Position numbers and translations under genes: made by a program. The notes beneath the pieces were generated by a model. That model made no database searches. It had not been told where the DNA came from and saw only the letters and a list, made by a program, of their open reading frames with translations. Of a stretch of 24,555 nucleotides of DNA, positions 17,407 through 24,237 are shown one piece after another; within the stretch, counting starts at the first letter, position 1; each line of letters opens with the position of its first letter. Source of the stretch: DASZTU01 sp035493835. GTDB taxonomy: Bacteria; Pseudomonadota; Alphaproteobacteria; Rhizobiales; Devosiaceae. The DNA lies in NCBI GenBank assembly GCA_035493835.1, contig DATJHO010000143.1, forward strand, positions 1 through 24,555. Direction: 5' to 3'.

Positions 17407-18297
17407 ATGACATTGCGTGATTGGTTCTGGATCGTGCTCCTGGGCGCGATCTGGGGTTGTTCGTTTCTATTCAACGCGATCCTGATCCGAGAGATCGGGC
17501 CCATGTGGGTCTCGGCCGGCCGGGTGAGCGTCGGCGCCCTCGGCTGCTGGGCCTATTTTGCCGCCACCCGCCGCACTTGGCCGCGCGAGCGCGGGCTTTA
17601 CGGCCGCTTCCTGATCCTCGGGATCATCAACTATGCGGCCCCATTCGCCCTGTTTCCACTCGCCGAGCAGCACCTTGCGAGCGGCATCGTGGGCGTCATC
17701 AACGCCATGACGCCGATGACCACCGTGATTGTCTCGCAGTTCTGGCCCGGCGGCGAGAAAGCGACGTGGAACAAATCCACCGGCGTCGCCATCGGCCTCG
17801 CCGGTTGCGCGATCCTCGCCGCGCCGACGCTCGGGGCCGGCCAATCCGCCGAACTCTGGGCGGTGGGCGCGGCCCTCTTGGCGACGCTCTGCTATGCCAT
17901 CACGCTCAACTACGCCCGCGGCTTTTCCAAGCTCGACCCCGCGACCACGGCCGCCGGCTCGCTGACCGGCGCCGCCATCGCCGCCATTCCCCTCGCATTT
18001 CTCACCGAGGGCGTGCCGGTGATGGTGAGGCCCGAATCCTGGGCGGCGATGCTCGGCATTGGCCTGATTTCCACCAGCTTCTCGTTCCTGCTGATGTACA
18101 AACTGCTGCCGCGCATCGGCGGCACCAATTTTTCCATCACCACCTTCATCGCCCCCATCTCGGCGATCGCCCTCGGGGTTGCGGTGCTGGGGGAGAAGCT
18201 CAGCTCACTGGAAGTGCTGGGCGTGTTGGTGATCTTTTTGGGCCTGATCGCCATGGACGGCCGCCTGCTGCGCTGGGTGCGAGCACAGATGGCTTAG
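17407..18297 (+). CDS. DMT superfamily permease (EamA domain)
   Basis: An inner-membrane transporter of 296 residues with ten predicted helices in two EamA repeats (about 6-140 and 150-290). The first repeat opens with WIVLLGAIWGCSFLFNAILI and contains FALFPLAEQHLASGIVGVINAMTPM. The second has FSFLLMYKLLPRIGGTNFS and the typical ending LGEKLSSLEVLGVLVIFLGLIAM. The family mostly exports amino acids, metabolites or drugs; the substrate here cannot be read from sequence. The ATG has a good ribosome-binding site (GGGAGA, 7-8 nt away). It appears to be a single gene between two repeat-rich gaps, with no link to purMN beyond orientation. Confidence 0.9.
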   Translation: MTLRDWFWIVLLGAIWGCSFLFNAILIREIGPMWVSAGRVSVGALGCWAYFAATRRTWPRERGLYGRFLILGIINYAAPFALFPLAEQHLASGIVGVINAMTPMTTVIVSQFWPGGEKATWNKSTGVAIGLAGCAILAAPTLGAGQSAELWAVGAALLATLCYAITLNYARGFSKLDPATTAAGSLTGAAIAAIPLAFLTEGVPVMVRPESWAAMLGIGLISTSFSFLLMYKLLPRIGGTNFSITTFIAPISAIALGVAVLGEKLSSLEVLGVLVIFLGLIAMDGRLLRWVRAQMA

Positions 18298-18373
18298 GGG
18301 TAATCGCTCCCGGTTAGTAGCCGTCTTTCCTGAAGTGCGGTGCCCTTTTGGCTGAGCCCGCCATTCCTTCCTC

Positions 18374-18473
18374 GTCATGGCCGGGCTTGACCCAGCCACC
18401 CATGATGCCTCTCCACGTCCGCCGAAGCTACTGGACCAGCTGCATGAGTCCCCGGCTCAAGCCCGGGGATGAC
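18374..18473. repeat. REP-like palindromic intergenic element, family B
   Basis: Inverted 20-base arms GTCATGGCCGGGCTTGACCC (18374-18393) and GGCTCAAGCCCGGGGATGAC (18454-18473) match with 3 mismatches and enclose 60 bases. The core CCGGGCTTGA is a familiar motif of dispersed rhizobial intergenic repeats. The sequence differs from the family at 17191-17267. Confidence 0.65.
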
Positions 18474-18559
18474 AATGGGGCAAGGGATCCGATTCGCCCC
18501 AGCGCCGTGCCGCCAGCACCTCCGTAAGGCAGCGCCCTCAACACGAACTCAGCAGAACA

Positions 18560-18580
18560 CCCTCCCCTTCGGGGGGAGGG
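18560..18580 (-). terminator. GC-rich hairpin downstream of gatB
   Basis: CCCTCCCC and GGGGAGGG form a perfect 8-bp stem around TTCGG, about 37 bases after the gatB stop. The same motif is a known kind of dispersed intergenic repeat in this order, so it may be both a repeat copy and a transcript end. There is no T-run on the minus strand. Confidence 0.5.
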
Positions 18581-18616
18581 ATGGGGTGGGGATTCTTACT
18601 GCGACGAACCGCAGCC

Positions 18617-20116
18617 CTACAGCCCCAGTTTCCGCTTCAAGATCTCGTTCAGTGCCTGCGGGTTGGCCTTGCCGCCCGAGGCTTTCATCGCCTGGCCGAC
18701 GAACCAGCCGATCAGGGTCGGCTTGGCTTGAACCTTGGCCACCTGGTCGGGGTTGGCCGCAATGATCTCGTCCACCACCTTTTCGATGGCGCCTAGGTCG
18801 GTGACCTGCTTCAGCCCGCGCTTTTCGACCAGTTCCGCCGGATCGGCATCCGGCTCCTCGCTGATGATGATCTGGAGCACATCCTTGCCGCCTTTGGACG
18901 AGATTGTCCCTGCCGCGATCAAATCCACGATGCCGGCGATCTGAGCCGGCGTGATGTGCGTCTCGTGCACGGACTTGCCGATGCTGTTGGCATAGGCGGA
19001 AACATCGCCCATCACCAGATTGGCCACCGCCTTGCCGTCCCGCTTCGTGCCGCCATGGGCAACCGCCGCCTCATAAAAATCGGCGGTCTCGCGCTCGAGG
19101 ATCAATACCGAAGCATCATAGGGCGTAACCCCATAGTCACGGATAAGCCGCGCCTTCTTGTCGTCGGGCAGTTCGGTCAGCCCGGCGCGCATCGCCTCGA
19201 TGAAGGCGTCGTCGAATTCGAGCGGCAACAGATCCGGATCGGGGAAGTAGCGGTAATCGTGCGCCTCTTCCTTGGAGCGCATCGAACGGGTCTCGCCGGT
19301 CTTGGGATCGTAGAGCCGGGTCTCCTGGTCGATCGAACCGCCATCCTCGAGAATATCGATCTGGCGGCGCGCCTCGAACTCGATCGCCTGGCCGGCAAAG
19401 CGCATGGAGTTCACGTTCTTGATCTCGCAGCGCGTGCCGAATTCACCGCCCGGCTTGCGTACCGACACATTGATGTCCGCGCGCATGGAGCCCTGCTCCA
19501 TGTTGCCGTCGCAGGTGCCGAGGTAGCGCAGGATCTGGCGGAGCTTGGCGAGATATTCCTTGGCCTCCTCGGACGAGCGCAGGTCCGGCTTGCTGACGAT
19601 CTCCATCAGCGCCACGCCCGAGCGATTGAGGTCGACGAAGCTCATGTTCGGGTGCTGGTCGTGGATCGATTTTCCCGCGTCCTGCTCGAGGTGCAGCCGC
19701 TCGATACCGATCTCGATGGGTTCGCCCTCGCCGAGTTCGAGCAGCACCGTGCCCTCGCCGACAATGGGGTCCTTGAACTGGCTGATCTGGTAGCCCTGCG
19801 GCAGGTCCGGATAGAAATAGTTCTTGCGGTCGAAGATAGAGCGCTTGTTGATCTGCGCCTTGAGCCCGAGGCCCGTGCGCACGGCCTGCCGAACGCATTC
19901 CTCGTTGATCACCGGCAGCATGCCGGGCATGGCAGCATCGACGAAGGAGACGTTGGAATTGGGCGGGCTGCCGAATTCGGTCGAGGAGCCGGAAAAGAGC
20001 TTGCTCTCGGAAAGCACCTGCGCGTGCACTTCCATGCCGATGACGATTTCCCAATCGCCAGTCGATCCCTTGATGAAGCTCTTGGGATTGGGCGTGCGGG
20101 TATCGATGAGTGTCAT
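18617..20116 (-). CDS. gatB: Aspartyl/glutamyl-tRNA amidotransferase subunit B
   Basis: GatB is the kinase/tRNA-binding subunit of GatCAB, which amidates Glu-tRNA(Gln) and Asp-tRNA(Asn) using ammonia from GatA. The 499-residue protein has the family N-terminus WEIVIGMEVHAQVLSESKLF, the catalytic cradle motifs NYFYPDLPQGYQISQF, DLNRSGVALMEIVSKPD, QGSMRADINVSVR and CEIKNVNSMRF, and the C-terminal YqeY-like tRNA-binding region ending NPQALNEILKRKLGL. The ATG has GGACG about 9 nt upstream. Its partner gatA ends at 24238 on the same strand, over 4 kb upstream. The two are separated by genes on both strands, so they cannot form a simple operon. It may have its own promoter in 20117-20241. Confidence 0.96.
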   Translation of the reverse strand: MTLIDTRTPNPKSFIKGSTGDWEIVIGMEVHAQVLSESKLFSGSSTEFGSPPNSNVSFVDAAMPGMLPVINEECVRQAVRTGLGLKAQINKRSIFDRKNYFYPDLPQGYQISQFKDPIVGEGTVLLELGEGEPIEIGIERLHLEQDAGKSIHDQHPNMSFVDLNRSGVALMEIVSKPDLRSSEEAKEYLAKLRQILRYLGTCDGNMEQGSMRADINVSVRKPGGEFGTRCEIKNVNSMRFAGQAIEFEARRQIDILEDGGSIDQETRLYDPKTGETRSMRSKEEAHDYRYFPDPDLLPLEFDDAFIEAMRAGLTELPDDKKARLIRDYGVTPYDASVLILERETADFYEAAVAHGGTKRDGKAVANLVMGDVSAYANSIGKSVHETHITPAQIAGIVDLIAAGTISSKGGKDVLQIIISEEPDADPAELVEKRGLKQVTDLGAIEKVVDEIIAANPDQVAKVQAKPTLIGWFVGQAMKASGGKANPQALNEILKRKLGL

Positions 20117-20241
20117 TGAGCTTTACGTCCTTCGCGAGCGGCTTCCTCTGCCGATAGCCTTTCTATCTCACAACAGGGCGAGCGTGAAAACTGCCTCGGC
20201 GAGCAAAGGGTGGACTATCGGTGAGGCTCCGGCTCGGCGCC

Positions 20242-20760
20242 CTACTCCTCGACGTCCGGCACCGGGCCGCGATAGGGGTTCAGGCGCTTTTCGAGGCGAA
20301 CGCTGGTCAGGGCACCGACGGCGTTTCGCCCATCCGGCTTGAGCGCCAGGATATGGTAGCCTTGGCGCTCATAGAAGCGCACGGCGCGGACATTGTCGGC
20401 CGGCGTTTCGAGCAGCACCCGCGAGTCGCCCTCGAGTTCGAGGAGCGATTCCATGCGCCTGAGCAGAGCCGAGCCGATGCCATGCCCCTGATATTCGGGG
20501 GTGACGAACAGGAACGGGATATAGGACCGCCCACGCGCCCGCGAACACCAGCCGACCGCTATGCCATCGATCTCGGCGACGATGATGCGCTCGAGCATTT
20601 CGTGCACCGCGATCGCCAGCCGGCGTTTTTCGCTGTGGCGCATACCGGGTACCTCGGTGAGCAACGGCAGAATGCCGCGCTCCCACGCTTCATAGGCAAT
20701 GTCCCCGAGGCGATCGGCTTCTTCGGGCAGAGCTTTGCGGATGACGATATCAGCGGTCAT
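20242..20760 (-). CDS. GNAT family N-acetyltransferase
   Basis: A 172-residue GCN5-related acetyltransferase that would move an acetyl group from acetyl-CoA to an unknown amine. The acetyl-CoA-binding motif A is clear: IPFLFVTPEYQGHGIGSALL, with the Q/GxGxG/A loop as QGHGIG. Motif B follows as VRFYERQGY. The N-terminus (IRKALPEEADRLGDIAYEAW) is typical of the family. The ATG is 6 bases after the chorismate mutase stop, and its ribosome-binding site (GGAG) lies inside the last codons of that gene, so the two are very likely co-translated. This arrangement does not by itself reveal the substrate. Confidence 0.9.
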   Translation of the reverse strand: MTADIVIRKALPEEADRLGDIAYEAWERGILPLLTEVPGMRHSEKRRLAIAVHEMLERIIVAEIDGIAVGWCSRARGRSYIPFLFVTPEYQGHGIGSALLRRMESLLELEGDSRVLLETPADNVRAVRFYERQGYHILALKPDGRNAVGALTSVRLEKRLNPYRGPVPDVEE

Positions 20761-20765
20761 GGGAC

Positions 20766-21074
20766 CTACTCCGGGCGTCTACGCGCAGCAATAATGCCCT
20801 TTTCGAAGTTGACATTCCAGTTGATCAATGTGCGCCACATCAATTCGGCTTGATCTTCGTCGAGACCGAGTTGCTCGGCGCGCTGGCGGCACTTGGCGAT
20901 CATCGTTTCGATGCGCACGGGATCATAGGCCTCGTGGGGATCGGTCTTGATCTGCGCCATCCGCGTCACGTAGCCGTGGCGCTCGGCGAACAGCGCCAGC
21001 AGCGCCTGATCGATTCGATCGATCTCGGCGCGGACGTCTTCCTTGGTTTCACATTCGGCAGGGCTTTTGGTCAC
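20766..21074 (-). CDS. Chorismate mutase, AroQ class
   Basis: Predicted to convert chorismate to prephenate, the first step to Phe and Tyr. The 102-residue all-helical monofunctional protein keeps the AroQ residues Arg15 (VRAEIDRID), Arg32 (FAERHGYV), Lys43 (AQIK) and Asp51/Arg54 (YDPVRIE). Two positions differ from E. coli AroQ: Ile55 follows Arg54 where Glu52 is expected, and Glu91 appears where Gln88 would align. Glu at the latter site is also found in yeast chorismate mutase. The C-terminus (INWNVNFEKG) is reminiscent of isochorismate-pyruvate lyase PchB, so lyase activity cannot be excluded, but there is no siderophore gene nearby. The GTG start has only a weak ribosome-binding site. It is the first gene of a pair with the GNAT gene. 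Confidence 0.85.
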   Translation of the reverse strand: MTKSPAECETKEDVRAEIDRIDQALLALFAERHGYVTRMAQIKTDPHEAYDPVRIETMIAKCRQRAEQLGLDEDQAELMWRTLINWNVNFEKGIIAARRRPE

Positions 21075-21217
21075 GAGGCAACTCTCTCAAACGGCCACTC
21101 GCCGGTTGGTTTGCACGCTCCCCATCCGGATTTCAACCGTCCTGACTTGCGCCCGGCACCAGGTGTGACAATCTGCCAACATCGCCCCGAGCGATTTGCA
21201 ACCGGAGGACTAATACT

Positions 21218-21694
21218 ATGCTCAGTCGGTTACTCTTTGCTAGCACAGGCCTGTTGCTTGGTCTTTCGGCAGTCCAGGCCGCCGAGCCATCCATCGAATA
21301 CGGCAAGATGATTTCCATTTTCGGCGGCTGCCACGATTGCCACACCGTTGGCTACAACGAGAAAGGCGGCGTCATCGACCCGGATACCGCCCTCAAGGGC
21401 ACCCCGGTGGGCTTCCAGGGCCCCTGGGGCACTACTTACCCGCCCAATCTCCGCATGACCGCCGCCAAGATGAGCGAAGACGGTTGGGTGAAATATCTGA
21501 AAACGTTCACGACGCGGCCGCCGATGCCGTACTACAACCTGCGGGTCTTGGACGAAACGCAGATGCGCTCGCTCCACATGTACATCGCCTCGCTGGGCGC
21601 CCCCGGCGACCCGGCCCCGGAATTCGTGCCGCCTGGGCAGGAACCAAAATTCCCCTACATCGTCTTCGCGCCGCCGATGATGCCGAAGAAGTAA
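21218..21694 (+). CDS. Periplasmic monohaem cytochrome c
   Basis: A 158-residue exported electron-transfer protein. A signal peptide (about 1-21, hydrophobic LLFASTGLLLGLSAVQA, cleavage after AQA-like VQA) is followed by one haem attachment motif, CHDCH (Cys38, Cys41, His42). The likely axial methionine is Met102 in RPPMPYYNLR, a motif found in cytochrome subunits of periplasmic dehydrogenases. The ATG has a strong ribosome-binding site, GGAGG, 9 nt away. No dehydrogenase gene is adjacent, so the electron donor is unknown. It stands alone, divergent from the chorismate mutase pair and convergent with the acyltransferase, from which a strong hairpin separates it. Confidence 0.9.
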   Translation: MLSRLLFASTGLLLGLSAVQAAEPSIEYGKMISIFGGCHDCHTVGYNEKGGVIDPDTALKGTPVGFQGPWGTTYPPNLRMTAAKMSEDGWVKYLKTFTTRPPMPYYNLRVLDETQMRSLHMYIASLGAPGDPAPEFVPPGQEPKFPYIVFAPPMMPKK

Positions 21695-21710
21695 CTCGCA
21701 AGCTCTCGGC

Positions 21711-21737
21711 AGGCTGTCGCGAATGTCGCGGCAGCCT
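21711..21737. terminator. Bidirectional hairpin between cytochrome c and acyltransferase
   Basis: AGGCTGTCGCGA and TCGCGGCAGCCT pair as a 12-bp stem with one T-G wobble and a 3-base loop, 16 bases after the cytochrome stop and 52 bases from the convergent acyltransferase stop. There is no T-run on either side. Its placement suits a shared transcript end. Confidence 0.6.
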
Positions 21738-21789
21738 GTTCAGCGTTGGCCACAGCGGTGGCAAAGCTCCGTCGGCCATCATCTTGCGG

Positions 21790-23049
21790 TCAGCGCGTAG
21801 ACTTGGCAGCGACCTTCCGCCGTCTCAATTGGAACCTCCCCTTCCACTCGCGGTAGAAGTCGCAGACAAAGCCTTTCGACGCGAGCGACGGTGCTTCGAC
21901 GAAGCGCCAGGAGATTGCCGCGAGGACCACGGCCGAGAGTGCAACCACCGGCAGCGCGGTGAAGAAGGTGCACATCCAGGGAAACAGGACGGACAAGACG
22001 GTAATAGCCAAAGCGTGGTTGAGATAGATGCCATATGACAAATCGACCGGCAGAGGCTTTTTCCCCAAAAATCCCGAAAATCCCAGGCAAACAACAAGGT
22101 AAGGGAGCAGGACCGGCAGCGTGAGAATGCCCAGGCCGAGCGGCATCGAGACAAGAAGCAGCGCTCCCGCAATCACGGCGGCAACGGCGTTATAGGGCAC
22201 CTTGTCGGCAAGCACATGAAACGCCGCGCCAGCCATGAAGTAGACGAAGAGGCTGAGGAAAACCACGATCCGGTCGGGTATGAGATCGTGGACGGTGGGG
22301 CTGAACCAACACGCGGCGTTGAGGGCATAGACCACGACCAGCAGTGAAAGGCAGGCTCGCTTCGAGATGAGAAGGCCGGCTTTGAAGGCGACGGCAAGCG
22401 CGACGTAGGACAGCACCTCGAAATAAAGCGTCCATAACGAGCCGTTGACGAGAACGCCCGTGCCATCGGCGAGCGTCACGCCGGGCAACGTATGGCTCGC
22501 CCTGAAGATGATGTTGTTGAGATAGGCGTAAGTGTGCGGGTCCAGCAGGTATTGCATGGGGGAAAGCCGTGTGAGCACCGGCCCCAGCACAAATATCGTC
22601 ACCAGCACCGTAGCCACCAGCGCAGGCATGATTCGCATGAAGCGATTGATGGCGAAGATCCCGATGTCGCCGCCGCGGAGCAGGCCAGGCACCACCAGCG
22701 CCCCGCTGGTCGCAAAAAAAATCGCGACGGCCAAATTTCCAGTGTTAGTGACGCCCCAGGAGAACTCGTAGAGGAAATCATGCGTGATTGGGATGGTCAT
22801 CAGTGAACAGTGGTGCACCACCACCGTGAGGGCCGCGAGGACCCGGATACGATCGAAACCGGGTCCCCGGTAATGAAACTCTGCCATTCGCGCCGAGAGT
22901 TGCATCATCTGGCCTTGGCCGGGGATCGGAAGGGCGACGGACAGGCGGGGGGCCGAATGGTCGGCTGGCTGTGGAGAATCTTGGAACTTCTCACCGGACG
23001 CGAGCCCCCTAACAAAGGCCGAATATTCCGCCTCACGCAATCGAGGCAA
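21790..23049 (-). CDS. Membrane acyltransferase 3 family protein (OafA-like)
   Basis: An integral membrane enzyme of the acyltransferase-3 family, which adds acetyl or other acyl groups to cell-surface sugars. Seen in the sequence: FDRIRVLAALTVVVHH (His79-His80, the expected catalytic region), INRFMRIMPALV, SLWTLYFEVLSYVALA, about ten hydrophobic helices, and a basic C-terminal tail. The acceptor is unknown; no polysaccharide cluster is adjacent. The start is uncertain. TTG at 23049 has AGGAG 6 nt away but adds about 47 non-conserved residues. ATG at 22908 or 22887 would leave a more typical N-terminus but has a poor ribosome-binding site. Base composition by eye is less GC-rich than its neighbours, and the upstream region is AT-rich, which may mean acquisition by transfer. 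Confidence 0.8.
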   Translation of the reverse strand: MPRLREAEYSAFVRGLASGEKFQDSPQPADHSAPRLSVALPIPGQGQMMQLSARMAEFHYRGPGFDRIRVLAALTVVVHHCSLMTIPITHDFLYEFSWGVTNTGNLAVAIFFATSGALVVPGLLRGGDIGIFAINRFMRIMPALVATVLVTIFVLGPVLTRLSPMQYLLDPHTYAYLNNIIFRASHTLPGVTLADGTGVLVNGSLWTLYFEVLSYVALAVAFKAGLLISKRACLSLLVVVYALNAACWFSPTVHDLIPDRIVVFLSLFVYFMAGAAFHVLADKVPYNAVAAVIAGALLLVSMPLGLGILTLPVLLPYLVVCLGFSGFLGKKPLPVDLSYGIYLNHALAITVLSVLFPWMCTFFTALPVVALSAVVLAAISWRFVEAPSLASKGFVCDFYREWKGRFQLRRRKVAAKSTR

Positions 23050-23158
23050 ATCATACTCCTGTCAGTACCACAGAAACTTAGTCGGCGCCCGACAACACAA
23101 TTATTGCAGATCGGACATCGATATACGGAACCGCGCACGGGTTAGATTAAGTAATTAA

Positions 23159-23240
23159 GTCTAGCGCCATCCGCGGCACGCCTCATCCATTCATGGCGTT
23201 TCGGCAGTCGCCATGACAGCTCTGTTGCGCGGCGCTAGAC
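23159..23240. repeat. Nested inverted-repeat element
   Basis: Perfect 10-bp outer arms GTCTAGCGCC (23159-23168) and GGCGCTAGAC (23231-23240) enclose a perfect 8-bp inner hairpin TCATGGCG/CGCCATGA (23191-23198, 23209-23216). The whole could fold into one structured RNA or be the remnant of a small non-autonomous mobile element. I saw no clear target-site duplication. Confidence 0.45.
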
Positions 23241-23311
23241 ATGTAAATTGAATGCGAACCGAAGGCCGCTACGTTTGGGGGCCGACCGCCCAATGGCCCA
23301 GGAAAAATGGC

Positions 23312-23348
23312 AAAAAACAACCGCTGGCGACCGGGCGATCGTCAGCGG
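23312..23348 (-). terminator. Rho-independent terminator of the DUF378 gene
   Basis: On the minus strand a 10-position stem (CCGCTG-A-CGA with TCG-C-CAGCGG, one internal mismatch) is followed by TTGTTTTTT. This is the best intrinsic terminator in the window, 60 bases after the DUF378 stop. Confidence 0.75.
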
Positions 23349-23408
23349 CTTGCCTTCAGTCGGGCTTGAGCGGCGTGCTCGGACGTCCCTCCGGTTAGAC
23401 GCCCTGGG

Positions 23409-23639
23409 TCAGACGCCCATGTGCCGCTCGGCGGAGATCTCCCCCTCGCCGAAGGCGCGGACCAATGGCACGAACTGCCAGAGCGCGCTCAGGCCCACGA
23501 TCACATAGATGATCCGGGAGAGTACCGAGCCGGCGCCAAAGATCCCGGCGATCACATCGAAGCCCGAAAGGCCCACCAACCCCCAGTTCAGGCCACCGAT
23601 AATCAGGATGATCAGCGTTGCGAGATTTAGTGCTTTCAT
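23409..23639 (-). CDS. DUF378 family small membrane protein
   Basis: A 76-residue inner-membrane protein of unknown function. It has the DUF378 signature: a first helix LATLIILIIGGLNWGLVGL, then FDVIAGIFGAGSVLSRIIYVIVGLSALWQF forming one or two more helices, and a short hydrophilic tail. The ATG at 23639 has a very strong ribosome-binding site (GGAGGAG). That site is contained in a 7-bp inverted repeat that also covers the first base of the start codon. The gene has its own canonical terminator, so it is a single-gene transcript. Family members are widespread in bacteria; no biochemical role is known to me. Confidence 0.85.
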   Translation of the reverse strand: MKALNLATLIILIIGGLNWGLVGLSGFDVIAGIFGAGSVLSRIIYVIVGLSALWQFVPLVRAFGEGEISAERHMGV

Positions 23640-23663
23640 TTGCTCCTCCATGGATTGAGCAAA
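23639..23663 (-). promoter_or_regulatory. Hairpin covering the ribosome-binding site of the DUF378 gene
   Basis: On the minus strand TTTGCTC and GAGCAAA form a perfect 7-bp stem around an 11-base loop that contains TCCATGGA. The 3' arm includes the GAG of the Shine-Dalgarno sequence and runs into the A of the ATG. Pairing would hide the start site, so translation could respond to temperature or a binding factor. The function is inference. Confidence 0.4.
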
Positions 23664-23682
23664 CGAATTAACGCAGCAGATG

Positions 23683-23711
23683 CAATTTGGTGGCACGGTT
23701 GCGGCAAATTG
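23683..23711. promoter_or_regulatory. Inverted repeat upstream of the DUF378 gene
   Basis: CAATTTG (23683-23689) and CAAATTG (23705-23711) are perfect 7-bp arms 15 bases apart, in the likely promoter region of the DUF378 gene. Half-sites two turns apart (22 bp) suit a dimeric regulator. It is not otherwise supported. Confidence 0.25.
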
Positions 23712-23773
23712 TTGCCGGAATGGTGGCGCAATCCTCTTTTGAGTCTTGCCGCAGTTGCTTCGAGCGTGCCTGG

Positions 23774-23868
23774 AACGGAGATTCCCGCCTTTTCGGTAAT
23801 CTCCGGGTTTACGGGCAGACCTGCGCTACATTCACAGCGTCATTCCCGCGAAGGCGGGAATCTCCGTT
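23774..23868. repeat. REP-like palindromic intergenic element, family C
   Basis: Perfect 18-bp inverted arms AACGGAGATTCCCGCCTT (23774-23791) and AAGGCGGGAATCTCCGTT (23851-23868) enclose 59 bases. The right copy also forms a tight local hairpin, ATTCCCGC-GAAG-GCGGGAAT (23842-23861), a form seen in dispersed repeats of many proteobacteria. It fills the gap between the small gene after gatA and the DUF378 gene. Confidence 0.75.
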
Positions 23869-23917
23869 GGATCAGCCAACCGGGGTCGAGCACTGACTGT
23901 GCGCCATGCGCCAACAC

Positions 23918-24235
23918 TTAGTGCCTGGTCACGCCGCTCAGTGTTTCGGCCATGAACTGCCACTCGGCGGCGACGCTTGCAGTCGCCCGCTTCCTGCCGG
24001 CCCGCCGATACCAGTAGTCGGCGTTGCCCATGTCGGCCTCGATCCAGTGCAGCAGCGCGTGCACCCAATCGAATTCGTAGACGCCCTCCATCGATTGGAC
24101 GATGGCGTGCGCCTGGTCCCATTCGGGGCCGACCCGAAGCTTGCCCTTCTTGACCCACCACAGCGCCTGCAGCGGCTTGGTCATGTCCTTGGGCGGCTGT
24201 GACCAGTCGCCGGTCGAAAAGATATCGTCGGCCAT
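23918..24235 (-). CDS. Small Trp-rich conserved-looking protein coupled to gatA
   Basis: I do not recognise a named family. The 105-residue soluble protein has 8 tryptophans, an unusually high share. Its core reads PEWDQAHAIVQ, FDWVHALLHWIEADMGNA, then YWYRRAGR. I have an impression of similar 'HALLH...NAxYWYRRAG' proteins in other alphaproteobacteria, but I cannot verify this. The ATG at 24235 is 2 bases after the gatA stop and is preceded by GGTGAG inside the gatA end. An alternative ATG at 24247 would overlap gatA by 10 bp. Either way translation is probably coupled to gatA. No signal peptide or membrane helix is seen. A link to transamidation is inferred from position only. Confidence 0.8.
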   Translation of the reverse strand: MADDIFSTGDWSQPPKDMTKPLQALWWVKKGKLRVGPEWDQAHAIVQSMEGVYEFDWVHALLHWIEADMGNADYWYRRAGRKRATASVAAEWQFMAETLSGVTRH

Positions 24236-24237
24236 GC

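Larger units (their letters stand above)
18298..18616. other. Repeat-rich gap between the EamA transporter and gatB
   Basis: No gene is supported in these 319 bases, where two convergent genes end. The space holds an inverted pair of REP-like arms (18374-18473) and a GC-rich hairpin (18560-18580). Short open frames here translate these repeats and lack ribosome-binding sites. Confidence 0.7.
23050..23408. other. Gap upstream of the acyltransferase
   Basis: These 359 bases hold no firm gene. From left to right: an AT-rich stretch up to 23160 with the direct repeat ATTAAGT (23146-23152 and 23154-23160), probably the acyltransferase promoter region; a nested inverted-repeat element (23159-23240); and the terminator of the DUF378 gene (23312-23348). 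A 77-codon frame with two CxxC pairs (23138-22905, minus) overlaps the left part and is discussed as a finding. Confidence 0.6.

Noticed and set aside
18469..18796. Short plus-strand frames across the transporter-gatB gap
   Set aside because: They translate palindromic repeats and the antisense of the gatB 3' end.
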